From the NCBI GenBank assembly GCA_002794465.1, contig MTSL01000178.1, forward strand, positions 62,001-126,000: a stretch of 64,000 nt of DNA. The letters are read 5' to 3'. This DNA is from Paramicrosporidium saccamoebae (taxonomy: Eukaryota; Rozellomycota). The position numbers and the translations under genes are program-made. Below, piece by piece: positions 8,824 through 19,588 of this stretch. A model generated the notes under the pieces. The model worked only from the letters and a program-made list of their open reading frames with translations, searched no databases and was not told the DNA's origin. Position 1 is the first letter of the stretch. Every line of letters begins with the position of its first letter.

Positions 8824-11499
8824 ATGGAGGAAAAGGAGTCGACAGGTGACGGCACGGCCAGAAATAATGAATTTGGACAGCACATCGTAGTGAAGCAAGA
8901 AAACCTTGGTCCTCGACAGGCTGAGGGACTTGCCCAGCGCGGTAAAATATTCTCTGGTATTGTCGCCCAAGTTAATGGCCCTCCTCAACACGAATTAGAG
9001 GACATGATTGTACAGCATGGAGGTCGCTTCGAACAGTATCACGCTTCTCCTGTCACCCACATGATTGCTACAACACCTTCAGATACCGAAATAGGACAGC
9101 TACAACTAGAAAGGCTGGTTGTCAAGCCTCAATGGATTACAGACAGTATAAGAGATAAAAGACTATTGCCGGTTGATGAGTACCAGCTATGTGCGCAAGC
9201 TCATAACAAGAACCCGTCAACTCTTTCAGTTGTTAAAGCAACTAATAAGATTGATGTGACTAAGAATGAGAATGAGAATGAGAATGGGAGTGAGAACGAG
9301 AACGAGACTTGTCGGTTTTCTGACGATTTCGTGGCTGAGAACGAGACTTGTCGTTTTTCTGACGATTCCGTGATCGAAGATGAGACCCGTCGTTCTTATG
9401 ACGACTTTGTGGCCGAGAATGAAACTTGTCGTCCATCTCTTGAAGAGGCATGGCACAGTGACATTGCTGATTCTGAAATTGGGACTGGAAATCCGATCCA
9501 TCACCTGCGTCTGACCGACGCCAATGATCCTAATTTCTTGGAGCACTATTTTGCTGCATCCCGCCTGCACCATCTATCAACTTGGCGTGAAGATTTGAAA
9601 CTTTTTGCCCAGTCGCTAATGCGCAAGAGAAAGAAGAAACTACATAGTGGTCCACGTGTGTTATTTCACGTTGACATGGATTGCTTCTTCGCTTCCGTTA
9701 GTCTTCGCGATAGGCAAGATCTGGTGGCTAAACCTGTGGCCATTACTCATGCAGCGAACCGTCAAGACGGCGCCATGAAGCTAAAAGATTCTAGTAGTGA
9801 TTTAGCATCTTGTAATTATGCAGCAAGAGAGTTTGGGTTAAGGAATGGAATGTACATTAAAACTGCTCTGCAGCTTTGCCCAAGCCTCACTCTTTTGCCT
9901 TATGAATATGAAAAATACCAACAAGTTTCCTACGAGCTCTATCGAATATTGGCCAATTATGCTGATGAGCTTCAGGCTGTGAGTTGTGATGAGGTGTTTA
10001 TTGATGTCTCATCTGCATTTCCCAATGACCCATCTACAGTAGTTGATCCTTCAAATTTGGCTGAGGAGATTAGAAAAGTAATATACCAAAAACTGGGTTG
10101 CAATGCATCCATCGGAATTGGCTCCAATCTGCTACTCGCACGATTGGCTACCAAGAAGGCTAAACCAAATGGTCAGTTCTATTTAAAGGAGGACATGGTC
10201 TCTGAGTATTTCCAAACCTTGCCTTTGTCGAATATTCCCGGTGTGGGCTGGTCAATTGAGCGTCGACTGAGTGAGAACGGATGGAAAACTTGCGGCGATC
10301 TATTGTCAGTTCCATTGTCCAGGTTGCGAGAACTCTTTGGTCCAAAACAAGGATCCACGCTATATGAACGGGCACGCGGAATCGATAATCGACTAATATC
10401 TGAATCGAAGCCACGTCAGAGTGTTGGTGCCGATATTACCTGGGGAGTTCGGTTTGAAACTCGAGATCAATTGTATGATTTTGTCAACCGTCTCTCAGTT
10501 CACGTGTTTTCAAAGTTAGAAGTGGCTCGGCTGGTATCTTATAAGGTTCAATTCCGACTTTTACGACGGACACCTGGTGCAGGTGAGCCGATTAAGCGTC
10601 TTGGGCATGGAGAGTGTGATGCCTTTTCCAAGACCAGGCGTTTGGGAGGCGGTATAACTTCTGCTATGGCTTTGCAAGAAGCGTGCCGGGTGCTTTGTAA
10701 TTCTTTAAGTATTCCTCCCGGAGAAATCCGTGGTGTCGGCATATTTCTTAGCGATCTTGCAGAGAAGGAGCCGGGTCCAAAGCAAACCAGTGTTCTTTCA
10801 CTAATGGAACAAGGCCAAGTCGATCCTATCGAAAGGGTTCTTAAAATGTTGGGCTACAGCCAGGATGTTTTTGACGAACTTTCAGAGGAGCTTCGTCAAG
10901 AAATCATTTCAGAAGCAACAATGAAGAGGCACGCCGAGATTTCACCTACCAAGCAGTGTCAGCCACCAGCTAAACAGCGTAAATTACCTGTCAAGTTATC
11001 CGCTGTGAAAAGGGAAACCAAGATGGCAAAAACATCAATTATTGACATGCTTGCGTCTCGACCCTCCGCTCCCACTGGAGTGCCGCAAGAAATCGATCAA
11101 ACTGTTTTTGATGCGCTGCCAGAGGAGATTCAGAACGAGTTACGAGAACACTACAGGCTTGCTAAACCTATGACGCACGAATTGCTGACTGCTCCAATAG
11201 CTGATTGTATACCAGGCTTTTGCGGAATGCATAATATTGAAGAAATCCACAAATGGTTTTCAAAAAGACTCCAAGATGAACCAGCGGCAGTGGTCAAAGT
11301 GGATATCCTTGACCTGACCGAATATGCAATCCAACTTGTCAGCCTCGGTGGATTTACAGAGTACGTTCGTGTCGTGTTCAGGTATATTGTTGCAATTCCA
11401 AAGGAAAACGTGCATCTATTGCCAACTGTTCAGTTGGCCGTAGACAAACTGCAGAATGCATTCAAATCGGCATACGGGACATCGATATCTTTAGAATGA
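8824..11499 (+). CDS. REV1: REV1 translesion DNA polymerase (deoxycytidyl transferase)
   Basis: 891 residues, no intron needed. Domains in order: BRCT at about residues 40-125 (GKIFSGIVAQVNG, WITDSIRDKRLL); an acidic low-complexity linker at 140-210 with ENETCR repeats; Y-family catalytic core at about 270-620 with HVDMDCFFASV and SCDEVFIDVSSAF holding the metal-binding Asp and Glu; little-finger region; two ubiquitin-binding motifs (about 675-700 and 760-780, FDALPEEIQNELRE); and a C-terminal polymerase-recruiting domain. It inserts dCMP opposite abasic sites and scaffolds Pol zeta. It lies 51 bp after bS16m and is convergent with the next gene across a 10-bp gap. Confidence 0.96.
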   Translation: MEEKESTGDGTARNNEFGQHIVVKQENLGPRQAEGLAQRGKIFSGIVAQVNGPPQHELEDMIVQHGGRFEQYHASPVTHMIATTPSDTEIGQLQLERLVVKPQWITDSIRDKRLLPVDEYQLCAQAHNKNPSTLSVVKATNKIDVTKNENENENGSENENETCRFSDDFVAENETCRFSDDSVIEDETRRSYDDFVAENETCRPSLEEAWHSDIADSEIGTGNPIHHLRLTDANDPNFLEHYFAASRLHHLSTWREDLKLFAQSLMRKRKKKLHSGPRVLFHVDMDCFFASVSLRDRQDLVAKPVAITHAANRQDGAMKLKDSSSDLASCNYAAREFGLRNGMYIKTALQLCPSLTLLPYEYEKYQQVSYELYRILANYADELQAVSCDEVFIDVSSAFPNDPSTVVDPSNLAEEIRKVIYQKLGCNASIGIGSNLLLARLATKKAKPNGQFYLKEDMVSEYFQTLPLSNIPGVGWSIERRLSENGWKTCGDLLSVPLSRLRELFGPKQGSTLYERARGIDNRLISESKPRQSVGADITWGVRFETRDQLYDFVNRLSVHVFSKLEVARLVSYKVQFRLLRRTPGAGEPIKRLGHGECDAFSKTRRLGGGITSAMALQEACRVLCNSLSIPPGEIRGVGIFLSDLAEKEPGPKQTSVLSLMEQGQVDPIERVLKMLGYSQDVFDELSEELRQEIISEATMKRHAEISPTKQCQPPAKQRKLPVKLSAVKRETKMAKTSIIDMLASRPSAPTGVPQEIDQTVFDALPEEIQNELREHYRLAKPMTHELLTAPIADCIPGFCGMHNIEEIHKWFSKRLQDEPAAVVKVDILDLTEYAIQLVSLGGFTEYVRVVFRYIVAIPKENVHLLPTVQLAVDKLQNAFKSAYGTSISLE

Positions 11500-11509
11500 C
11501 AAACAACGT

Positions 11510-12795
11510 CTATTTATGTTTCACGATGGGAGGGATCCTACGAATAGCCTTTACCTCGGCAATCTCGGCCCAATCTTTGGTTAGAGTAAAGATGGTTGCC
11601 TCACAATCAAGCTCATTAATCTCTGTTAAGACGCGATCATGCTCGACTTTCATCTTGTCTCTGCGAAGCTGGGCCTTATTGGCAGTTTCCTGGAGAGCCT
11701 CCAACTCTTCACGTGCCACCTCCTACAACGTTATAACGACAAAATAATGTACAATCTCGCCAATGAGCGCCTCAGTCTCCTTGGCTTGGTGTGTGTCGCT
11801 TTCTTGCCTCAAAGTACAAATGCGTTTTAAGAGATTCTGACGTACGTGGATCCGGTGGGATGACATTTCCAGTTCATCTGCCAAGTCGTAAAAAGAATCT
11901 AGACAAATAAATAAGCGGCTCACTTGGTCAGTACCATTTACTAGATCCAACAGATCCTCTCCCGGCTGCCGCGGCGCCTGGTTTTGTGCAGGGACTGCAG
12001 AGACTTTTCGTATTGTGACTTGTTTAGGTCCAGCCGTTGAACCAAAGCCCTGTAGACCAGGAGGTTGCATCGGAGACCTAATTGGAGGCCTTGCCATGGC
12101 GGCCTGCACACGTAAGTCAGGATATGCCAAATTTGGAGCTTTTGCGGCAACCGGAGGTGCCACAAGCGATTCTCGCGTCAAATAATGTACAAAAATTAGG
12201 CGATTATTGGGCAGCATCAAGCGGTATTCCAATCTTACAAGATTTGGAGGCCCAGCGGACTCGAAGCGGGCGATTTCCAAGGTCTACGATAAGAGAGACA
12301 ACGGTCTATATTACTTGATTGCCAAAGATTTTGTTTGATACGTCCGGCAGCTTCTTCCATTGATAGCCATCTGGCGCTCGAAAAGAATTATTTTCAGGAC
12401 GAACAAGCAGAAAGCACTCTCCGTTCTTTGGGTGTTTCAAGATGACCCAGTGGAAACTCATTCGAGAAATGGCCTCACGGGCTTTGTTCAGAAGCATGAC
12501 TACGCGGTCCATTCCAAGGGGTTGCGTAATGATAGGATAACGTATACTGGCCATGTAGTGCAGCTCGTTCTGCGCCATGCCTGGTATAGGACGCACCGCC
12601 GAATTGGTGGGAAATGCCATGGCGCAATGTACAATGTGACAATTCTTGCAGCTCGCGTAGAGGGCACAAGGCTACGAAAAAGAAACGAAAATTAAATTGT
12701 ATCAAAGTGCAGAGCCGTTTGATTGGCTCCTTTCACCACAAAAGTTTTACCCGTGGCACCGGGCCTCGTCCACAGACACAGACAACTGCTCTCAT
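11510..12795 (-). CDS. CG-1 (CAMTA-type) DNA-binding-domain protein with C-terminal coiled coil
   Basis: Exons are 12671-12315, 12283-11753 and 11722-11510 (introns 31 and 30 nt), with a proposed first exon 12795-12751 behind a 79-nt intron. Without that exon the first ATG is 12620. Seen: FHWVILKHPKNGECFLL, APDGYQWKK, IFGNQTLEIARF and LEYRLMLPNNRLIFVHYL. Their order and spacing match the CG-1 domain of CAMTA transcription factors. A Pro/Gln-rich linker follows, then a coiled coil (about 120 residues) ending in IRRIPPIVKHK. No IPT/TIG, ankyrin or IQ motifs are visible, so this is not a full CAMTA. The proposed first exon adds a Cys/His cluster (VCVCG, CKNCHIVHC) that could bind zinc. The family call is tentative. 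Confidence 0.55.
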
Positions 12796-12854
12796 AACGG
12801 CACAACCTCGGTAGCTTTCCTCTTCCAAGTGTTTTGATTGTTGAAGAAATAGAA

Positions 12855-13458
12855 ATGGCTGATTCTCTCAAGTATTGCCCAATCTATGCCCCCGTGCTTG
12901 GTTCCATCGGTATTGCCTCAGCCATCATCTTTTCCTGTAAGGCGCTGACAGAGTTGCTTATATTCTAGCTCTTGGTGCTGCTTACGGCACTGCCAAGGCA
13001 GGACTGGGCATTATTAATGTCAGTATTACCCGTCCTGACTTGATGATGCGTTCTGCGATGCCTGTCATTATGGCCGGTATCCTCGCTCTCTACGGAGTGG
13101 TAGTTGACGCTATTATTCTCACCTCAAGTAAGCTTTGGCCTGTTTTGTTCTGATTTTTGCTAGTGGACCGCAGCACATATTCCCTCTATACGTAGTCCTG
13201 TTGGGTGGATGTAATAACTGTAGTGGTGCTATGCATCTTGGCAGTGGTCTTCTTGTGGGATTCAGTGGTTTGGCTGCGGGTATTGCGATTGGAATCGTTG
13301 GTGATGCTGGTGTACGAGGAGTGGCTCAACAGCCGCGTGTATTCGTGGGAATGGTGCTCATTCTAATTTTCGCCGAGGTGCTTGGTATTTATGGCTTTTT
13401 CCTGGGCATTATGATGTCCCACGTAGGAACCAAAGGTATGGGCTGTAGCAATGCGTAA
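12855..13458 (+). CDS. VMA3: V-type ATPase proteolipid subunit c
   Basis: Four exons: 12855-12936, 12969-13127, 13164-13191 (28-nt microexon) and 13224-13458. Introns are 32, 36 and 32 nt; 167 residues. Four membrane segments are seen. [78 protein letters not shown] and [13 protein letters not shown] are classic c-subunit motifs; the Glu in FAEVLG is the proton-carrying residue. The protein forms the Vo ring that acidifies vacuole and Golgi. It could equally be the fungal c' (VMA11) isoform. The start lies 59 bp from the proposed divergent start of the CG-1 gene. Confidence 0.95.
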
Positions 13459-13546
13459 AACAGTGCCGCAATAAACGGAACATTTAAGCGCGCGCATCAC
13501 TTATAAACAATTCTGGGGCGTCCCGGCTGGGATTCGTCGCCGGCTC

Positions 13547-15784
13547 ATGGACGGCTCCCGGGTCCATATTATGGAGGCGCGTCTTCCTGGTGGCGTTCCT
13601 TCGTTCCAAATTATAACTGAAAATGAGCAGCGGATATCGCCCCCTTCCAGTCCGAATGCTCGCTCGCCTTTTCTAGAGGAAGTCTTTCCTTGCGAATGCC
13701 GTTTCGTCGACAGTTGGCCGTACTGCCTTTGCGTTGACCTGTGTAGACGCGAATGATCCGGAAGCCCAAGCGTGTGGAGAGCGTTCTAATTGTATTAATA
13801 GAACGCTATCGATTGAGTGTAATGCCGACGATTGTCCGTGTCGGGATAATTGCCGAAACCAAAGGTACGTCCAATGGAACTCTTGGTCATTCTGGCAGAT
13901 TTCAAAAACACCAATTCGCCGACGTGGAAGTATTTGAGACGCCAGGAAAAGGCTTTGGTCTTCGCACTAGACAGGACCTGGAAGCGTGAGACTAGGCGTC
14001 TGACTTGTACTAAGTTGTAGGGGCCAATTTATCATTGAATATGTCGGCGAAATTTTGAACCAAGAACAGTTTGAGGAGCGCTCCGATATTTACACCGACC
14101 GAGGCCAGCGTCATTACTACTTTATGACCCTGCGAAATGATCAAGTACACCTCTTCGGCGTGTAATTGATTGATTTTAGGTGATTGACGCCACCAAGAAG
14201 GGAAATCTTTCAAGATTTATGAATCATAGCTGCAACCCTAATTGTGCTACACAGAAATGGATTGTTTCTGGTAGATTGAGGATTGGATTGTTCACTCTTC
14301 GTCGCATCAAAGCCAACACCGAGTTGACCTTTGATTACAAATTCATCCGATTTGGTGCATCAGCGCAGAAATGTCTGTGTGGCGAAGAAAACTGCAAAGG
14401 AGTGATAGGAGAGGAACAGAAAGAGTCACGTCCAGTAGCAGTTAAGAAGCCCACCTCACAGCAGGAAGAGGATGATGCCAACATGGCACTAGAACGTTTC
14501 ACTGGTGAGCTGGGTGTTGAAAACTCGGAAGACATGGCCCTGCTGGCGAGATTGCTGTTGAGGACTGAAGACTTGGAGGCAGTCAATCCTCTCATCTGGA
14601 CGCTAACATTAACTGAAGATCCGGTTTTGCTGAAAAGATTTGTTTCACTTCACGGACTACAGATTATCAACGTTTTGCTAGGATCCCATTGGAGAGATCC
14701 AAAGATTGTATCGGCAATGGTTTTAATTCTCTCCAAGCTTCCCGTGGCTAGTCGAAACTCTCTCGAAGATGCCCACATTGAGGACAAAATTGCACGGCTA
14801 ATCCAACGGGAAGATTTGTCTAAGGAGACTATTGAAGCGGCCAAAAATCTAGTTGAAAAGTGGGCTTTACTTGAGCACGTTTTTAGAATCCCAAAAGTGG
14901 CTGTTGAAGAGCCAAAGGCTGCACCCGCGATCCCAGTTGCCGGATACTCTCTATTAGAAGACGGCGCCCGCTTCAAAAAATCGAAATGGACAGGGACGGC
15001 GGCTGCGAGTGAAAGAACTGCAAGCCTGCCGCTCGGTTCCTACAACCCAGTGGGCTGGAGAAAGGCACGAGCTCCTGACGGCCGCACATATTATTATCAT
15101 GAGCAGACAAGGGAAACGAGATGGGATCCACCAGCTGGTCATCAGACAAGGGAAGCAAGATGGGATCCACCGGCTGGTCATCAGTCAACCTTTGACGGTA
15201 CGCACGCAAGGGAGAATCATTCTTACGAAAAGCGCGACCATCGTGAGTATGATAAAGAACGGCATGGTAGCAAGAACGTTGATCCCAAGCCTTTAGATCA
15301 AGAAGTGCGACTTCGAGAAATAATCGAGCGAGCAAAGAGCGCTGCACTGTCTAGAAACTCCCTCGCAGTTGATCTTGGCAATGGCAAGACTGTGAACGGA
15401 GACTGTACCTCTGGAGACAATTTGCGTTGGCGTCAATTTGAGAACCAGCTTTGCGAGCAAATCTCTCATATAGTTGTAAAGTACATGAGTCGATGGTGCC
15501 GAGACCAGATTCTTTCTCCAGGTGTTTTTAAAGAGACAGCCCGTAAGCTCACTCATCGGATTACTGAAAAGGAACTGCGTGCGTTAAAGAAAGAGTACAA
15601 TCTGCCTCCTTCAGACATGAGCGAAAGTGAGTTGATATCCGGCCAAAAGAAGGCCAAGATAAAGACGTATCTTGCGCAATACCTGAGAGACCATGGCTAT
15701 CGGGTTGAGGAGGATTCCACTTCCCTTGTGGCTTTGAGTTCGACTTCAAGCACGAAAAGTTCATCTGTTGCTCCGCCGAGCTAA
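13547..15784 (+). CDS. SET2: SET2 histone H3K36 methyltransferase with WW and SRI domains
   Basis: Five exons: 13547-13712, 13747-13864, 13899-13985, 14021-14144 and 14180-15784. Introns are 34, 34, 35 and 35 nt; about 699 residues. The first donor is chosen so that the AWS spacing from CEC to ACGE matches SETD2. Domains: AWS ([10 protein letters not shown]), SET ([29 protein letters not shown]), post-SET ([10 protein letters not shown]), a helical TFIIS-N-like middle, a WW domain ([16 protein letters not shown]) and a C-terminal SRI domain that binds phosphorylated Pol II tail. The end of the WW domain is duplicated in tandem ([13 protein letters not shown], then [13 protein letters not shown]). 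Confidence 0.95.
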
Positions 15785-15880
15785 TTTCTTGTTTTAGATA
15801 GTTGTAGTTTATTATTGAATTATTTCACATTATCTGATCTACACAACTAATAGGGGGCGATAATTTTTCGGGTAAAAGCA

Positions 15881-17873
15881 CTATTCCTTGGGGTCTGTAG
15901 ATGCTTTGGCCAAATTGCGTTGCTAGACTCATGAGTGCACAGTCTTATACAATATATACCTGTAGCATCAGCAAGAGAGCACTCATTTGTGCCATCAAAG
16001 TATTCCCGGGTGACGATGACTCTTCAATGGTAGACTTTCCACCCTGTTGGCAATTGTTTTTGATGGCCGACGTGCTATTTTGGGCATTAGTATAGGGAGT
16101 GGCAAGATTTTCCTTTTCCTCAAATACAGTACAGTGACCAGTCATTTGTGGAACTTGATCTACAACGCGTGGGTTTGCCGAACCGGGCATCACAACGTGT
16201 TGTTCTTGGGATGCCGAATCCAGTAAAGACGGTGTCTTTTCCCTATTAATTTCGCCAGGAGCAGCATCACCGGGATATCTCTCAACGCGGCGGATGTCTT
16301 TACTAGGTGGAGATTTGGACCTACTTCTTAGAGTCAAAAGTTCCGTATCAGGACTCGACTTTTTATCCCCGAATCGTTGAATCCCAGAGCTTAATCGCCG
16401 GTCGTGGAGCTCCTCGGCGGCTGGACTCGGCCTCTTTTCATAAAATCGCTCTACACCAGGACTTGGCTTGTTCCCATAAGACTTTTCTTTTCTTTCTAGA
16501 TCAGCTCGGATTTGATTGGGAATCGCTCGCATGTCGCGAGGATAATCCCAAGAAAATCTAATGGAGAGCTTACCACCTTTAAAAGAGTTTCCGTTCAACG
16601 ACACGTATGCAGATTGGCAGTCTCGTTCATCGAAGAATTCCACAAATTTTTTGTTTGATATCCGATGAAAATCACGCACACCCTTGATGTCGCCGTGCTT
16701 TCCAAACAGCCTCTTAACGTCGGCATTGGTGTAGGGATAAGTTGTGTTTTGAATGCAAACAATAAGGGTGCCTTGGTGCTTATCTTCAGAGCAGGGCCCG
16801 CTCACTTCATCCTTCCATCTTGGTAGAGAAAAATGCAAATCCCACTACAACATCAATCTCAATCAAGTGGCAATAGAACCTTTCTTCCCATCATAGCAAA
16901 GCCCTGGAGTTCCTCCTTGGCCCGTTCGGCGTGTCTTAGATCGAACTAGAAATCAGCGTCAAAAACTATATGATACATAGGAGACGAATACGAACCCTTT
17001 ATCTTCAATGTGCTCATCATGGAGAACACGGATTGCTCCATATTTCTCGAGCACTCGGGATACTTGGGATTTTTCAGCATGCGCAGACACATTTCTAATA
17101 AAAAGCGTTCGACATGGAAGCTCTCTCTTGGCCCGTGACTTTATGAAATCCTGCTCTACCAAAGAGTTCCCGTCTTCTTTCTTGGTTGCATTGCCACATT
17201 GTTGAACATGTCGGGTTGAAGGAGACTCGGAAACGTACTCGATCACTTGGGAGCTGCGACGAGAAGACGGAGAATCCTTGCGGGTTTGCTCCTCTCTCTC
17301 CAGTAAGATATGAGATTGAGGGGTATGATACAAGAGCCCATGGTAGGCGTACACCGGTGCCGGCACTGGAGTAGAAAGAGGTGTCTGTGGGTGCATCGAT
17401 GACTGATAGTTTGGATCATAAGCCCCCAGTTGTTCGTTGTAGAATCCACCTCGGCCATAATCAGGTGGGTGGTTTGTGTAGTGTGGATGAGCAGGAGCCG
17501 AAGGGTAGGCTGGCGGATAGCCAGCGGGAACAAAGTAGCGGTCATCATACCTCTCCACATCATATTCTGCACGTATGGATGCTGGTCCTCGGGGATCTTC
17601 GTGGTATCCTCGGTGATGCGCTCCGTAATTGTCAAATCCGGAGAATGCACCTCCTGGGTAGCAAGGTCCGGCTGGGGGACCTCCGTAGTAGAGCCCCGCT
17701 CTAGAACGCTCTTCTCGATGATAGTAATTGCCATAAGGGTCGCCCACATACTCCTGAGATGGGTGGCGAGGCACTTGCCGAGGATAATATCCCGTCTGAT
17801 AAAGGTCGTCTTGGCTGCCGTAGGGACGTTGCATTTGCGAGGCTTTACGCTCCCAGGGTGACTTGGGAATCAT
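15881..17873 (-). CDS. Mei2-like RNA-binding protein with two RRMs
   Basis: Exons are 17873-16977, 16945-16880, 16844-15960 and 15922-15881. Introns are 31, 35 and 37 nt, all phase 0; about 629 residues. The first 200 residues are rich in Tyr, Pro, Gly and His, as in phase-separating RNA-binding proteins. RRM1 starts at RTLFIRNVSAHAE (RNP1 KGFVFVSYFD across the first splice) and RRM2 at GTLIVCIQNTT (RNP1 KKFVEFFDE). Their order and the linker WDLHFSLPR match Mei2/TEL RRM1-RRM2. A third, C-terminal Mei2-type RRM is not visible; instead there is a Ser/Pro-rich tail with repeated KxSPxxERFYE-like units. Mei2 proteins regulate RNA fate in meiosis and differentiation; the role here is inferred. 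Confidence 0.7.
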
Positions 17874-17918
17874 GCGCTACCGATGGCTATATGCCTTTAT
17901 AAGCTTTTACATGTATTA

Positions 17919-18194
17919 TTACAACAAATCTGATGAGTCTTCTTGATTGATAATAGCAGGCTTTAGCTGCGTTAGTTGCACCCGGGCAATGCTGAGATCA
18001 TTTTTAAGAGCAATAATCCCCGAATTCATGCATTTTGCCCTTTCTTGTGACGTTGTGATTCTTTCTATTAATTTTTCCGACCCAATTGCAGGCTGCTTCA
18101 CAGAACTTTCTTGAAGTGGCATGGCTACAGGAGAGTCAAAGACATCCAGAACCACTTGGCCAATGGTCAAGAGTGGTGCAGGCTTTGACGTCAT
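17919..18194 (-). CDS. Small conserved-looking protein, 91 residues, unrecognised
   Basis: A single-exon ORF. The first third is hydrophobic and proline-containing (LLTIGQVVLDVFDSP); the rest is an amphipathic helix or coiled coil (about residues 38-82) with an acidic end (EDSSDLL). It sits 45 bp upstream of the Mei2-like start on the same strand, and its ATG is 33 bp from the divergent NMT1 ATG, so it occupies a normal gene slot. Size and helix content resemble small subunits of complexes such as Mediator or BLOC, but I recognise no specific family. Confidence 0.5.
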   Translation of the reverse strand: MTSKPAPLLTIGQVVLDVFDSPVAMPLQESSVKQPAIGSEKLIERITTSQERAKCMNSGIIALKNDLSIARVQLTQLKPAIINQEDSSDLL

Positions 18195-18227
18195 ATTTAC
18201 AGGTCGGCCAGGGACAAGCGTGAATTA

Positions 18228-19529
18228 ATGAGTGATGCACGGAACGACAACTCGGAGAGGCTGGGGAATGACGCGGATAGCATTGCTGGGAAAGCGTCCC
18301 AGATAATGAAGCTCATGGAACAACTGTCGCGTATGAAAGCCACAGAAGAACCAACCGAAACGGCCCGAGAACACAAATTCTGGACTACACAGCCGGTGTT
18401 AAAGTCAACTGCTTCGCTCAAAGATATCCAGGATGGACCGATCGAGCCTTTGAAACAGATAGAAAGTGTTCGGGCAGAACCATATCTTCTCCCTGCAGAA
18501 TTCCAATGGTGCAGTGTCAATGTCCATGATCCAGTGCAACGGGACGAGCTGTACCAACTTTTGAATTTGAACTATGTCGAGGATGTAGAGTCGCTGTTTC
18601 GATTTGACTACCCCCCACAATTCCTTGAATGGGCACTGAGGGCCCCAGGATGGCGTCCTGAGTGGCAAATTGGCGTTCGTGTCGCTGAAACTGGTAAGCT
18701 GGTTGCTTTTATTAGTGCGGTGCCGACTGCCCTGAGTATTAGATCCTGGGACGTACCGTCGGTGGAGGTGAATTTTTTGTGTGTTCACAAAAAGCTACGG
18801 TCAAAGAGATTGGCCCCACTTTTGATTAGAGAAATTACGCGCCGTGTCAACTTGGAGGGCATCTTCCAAGCCCTCTATACTGCTGGTGCAGTTCTTCCAG
18901 GAGTCCTCTGCAAGGCTCAATACCATCATCGTCCACTCAACTATAAAAAACTGGTAGAAGTGGGATTTACAGCCGTTCCACTGGGAAAGTCCATAGACCA
19001 GATGATAATGCGGCATCACCTTGCCAGAGAACATCAGCTCGGAGACTCCATCAGGCCCATGAGCCTTGCCGATGTACCAATGGTCACAACGCTGTTATCC
19101 AAATATCTTCAGAAGTTCCCCTTGCATCCGAAATTTGCTGAACATGAGGTTGCCCACTGGTTAGTGCCTCGAGAAAAGGTAATCTACTCCTATGTCGTCG
19201 AAAATTCGGGAGAAATCACAGACTTTGTTAGTTTCTACTCGCTACCCTCTACAGTTGTGGATAACCCTCTTCATGATCGCATTAATGTCGCCTATCTTTT
19301 CTATTATGCAACAAGCTCTTCTGAACGACTCGTCAAAATCGTACATGCCGCATTGGTGATCGCCAAGGAACTAGACTTTGACGTCTTCAATTGCGTTGAA
19401 ATTATGGACAATTCGCATTTTCTGAAAGACTTAAAGTTTGGCGGAGGCGATGGATGCCTGAATTACTACCTTTATAATTGGCAGACCCGACCTTTTAAGA
19501 CACAAGATGTCTCGATTGTCATGCTCTAA
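18228..19529 (+). CDS. NMT1: Glycylpeptide N-tetradecanoyltransferase (N-myristoyltransferase)
   Basis: A 433-residue single exon. Two GNAT-like halves are clear: VNFLCVHKKLRSKRLAPLLI with the acyl-CoA-binding loop, EITRRVNLEGIFQALYTAG, and C-terminally DFVSFYSLPST, FDVFNCVEIMDN and LKFGGGDGCLNYYLYNW. The protein ends in VML, close to the family's functional C-terminal carboxylate. It moves myristate from myristoyl-CoA to N-terminal glycines in the cytosol and at ribosomes. The divergent partner starts only 33 bp away. Confidence 0.97.
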   Translation: MSDARNDNSERLGNDADSIAGKASQIMKLMEQLSRMKATEEPTETAREHKFWTTQPVLKSTASLKDIQDGPIEPLKQIESVRAEPYLLPAEFQWCSVNVHDPVQRDELYQLLNLNYVEDVESLFRFDYPPQFLEWALRAPGWRPEWQIGVRVAETGKLVAFISAVPTALSIRSWDVPSVEVNFLCVHKKLRSKRLAPLLIREITRRVNLEGIFQALYTAGAVLPGVLCKAQYHHRPLNYKKLVEVGFTAVPLGKSIDQMIMRHHLAREHQLGDSIRPMSLADVPMVTTLLSKYLQKFPLHPKFAEHEVAHWLVPREKVIYSYVVENSGEITDFVSFYSLPSTVVDNPLHDRINVAYLFYYATSSSERLVKIVHAALVIAKELDFDVFNCVEIMDNSHFLKDLKFGGGDGCLNYYLYNWQTRPFKTQDVSIVML

Positions 19530-19588
19530 CAATATAAACACAAGTTCGAGATATAAAGTCGGTTTTCGTTAAAGAGTTACTCCGTCAC

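Noticed and set aside
11888-11925. GTGAGC...TCTAG on the - strand inside the CG-1 gene as an intron
   Set aside because: Its 25-nt length would shift the frame, and the unspliced frame is continuous on both sides.
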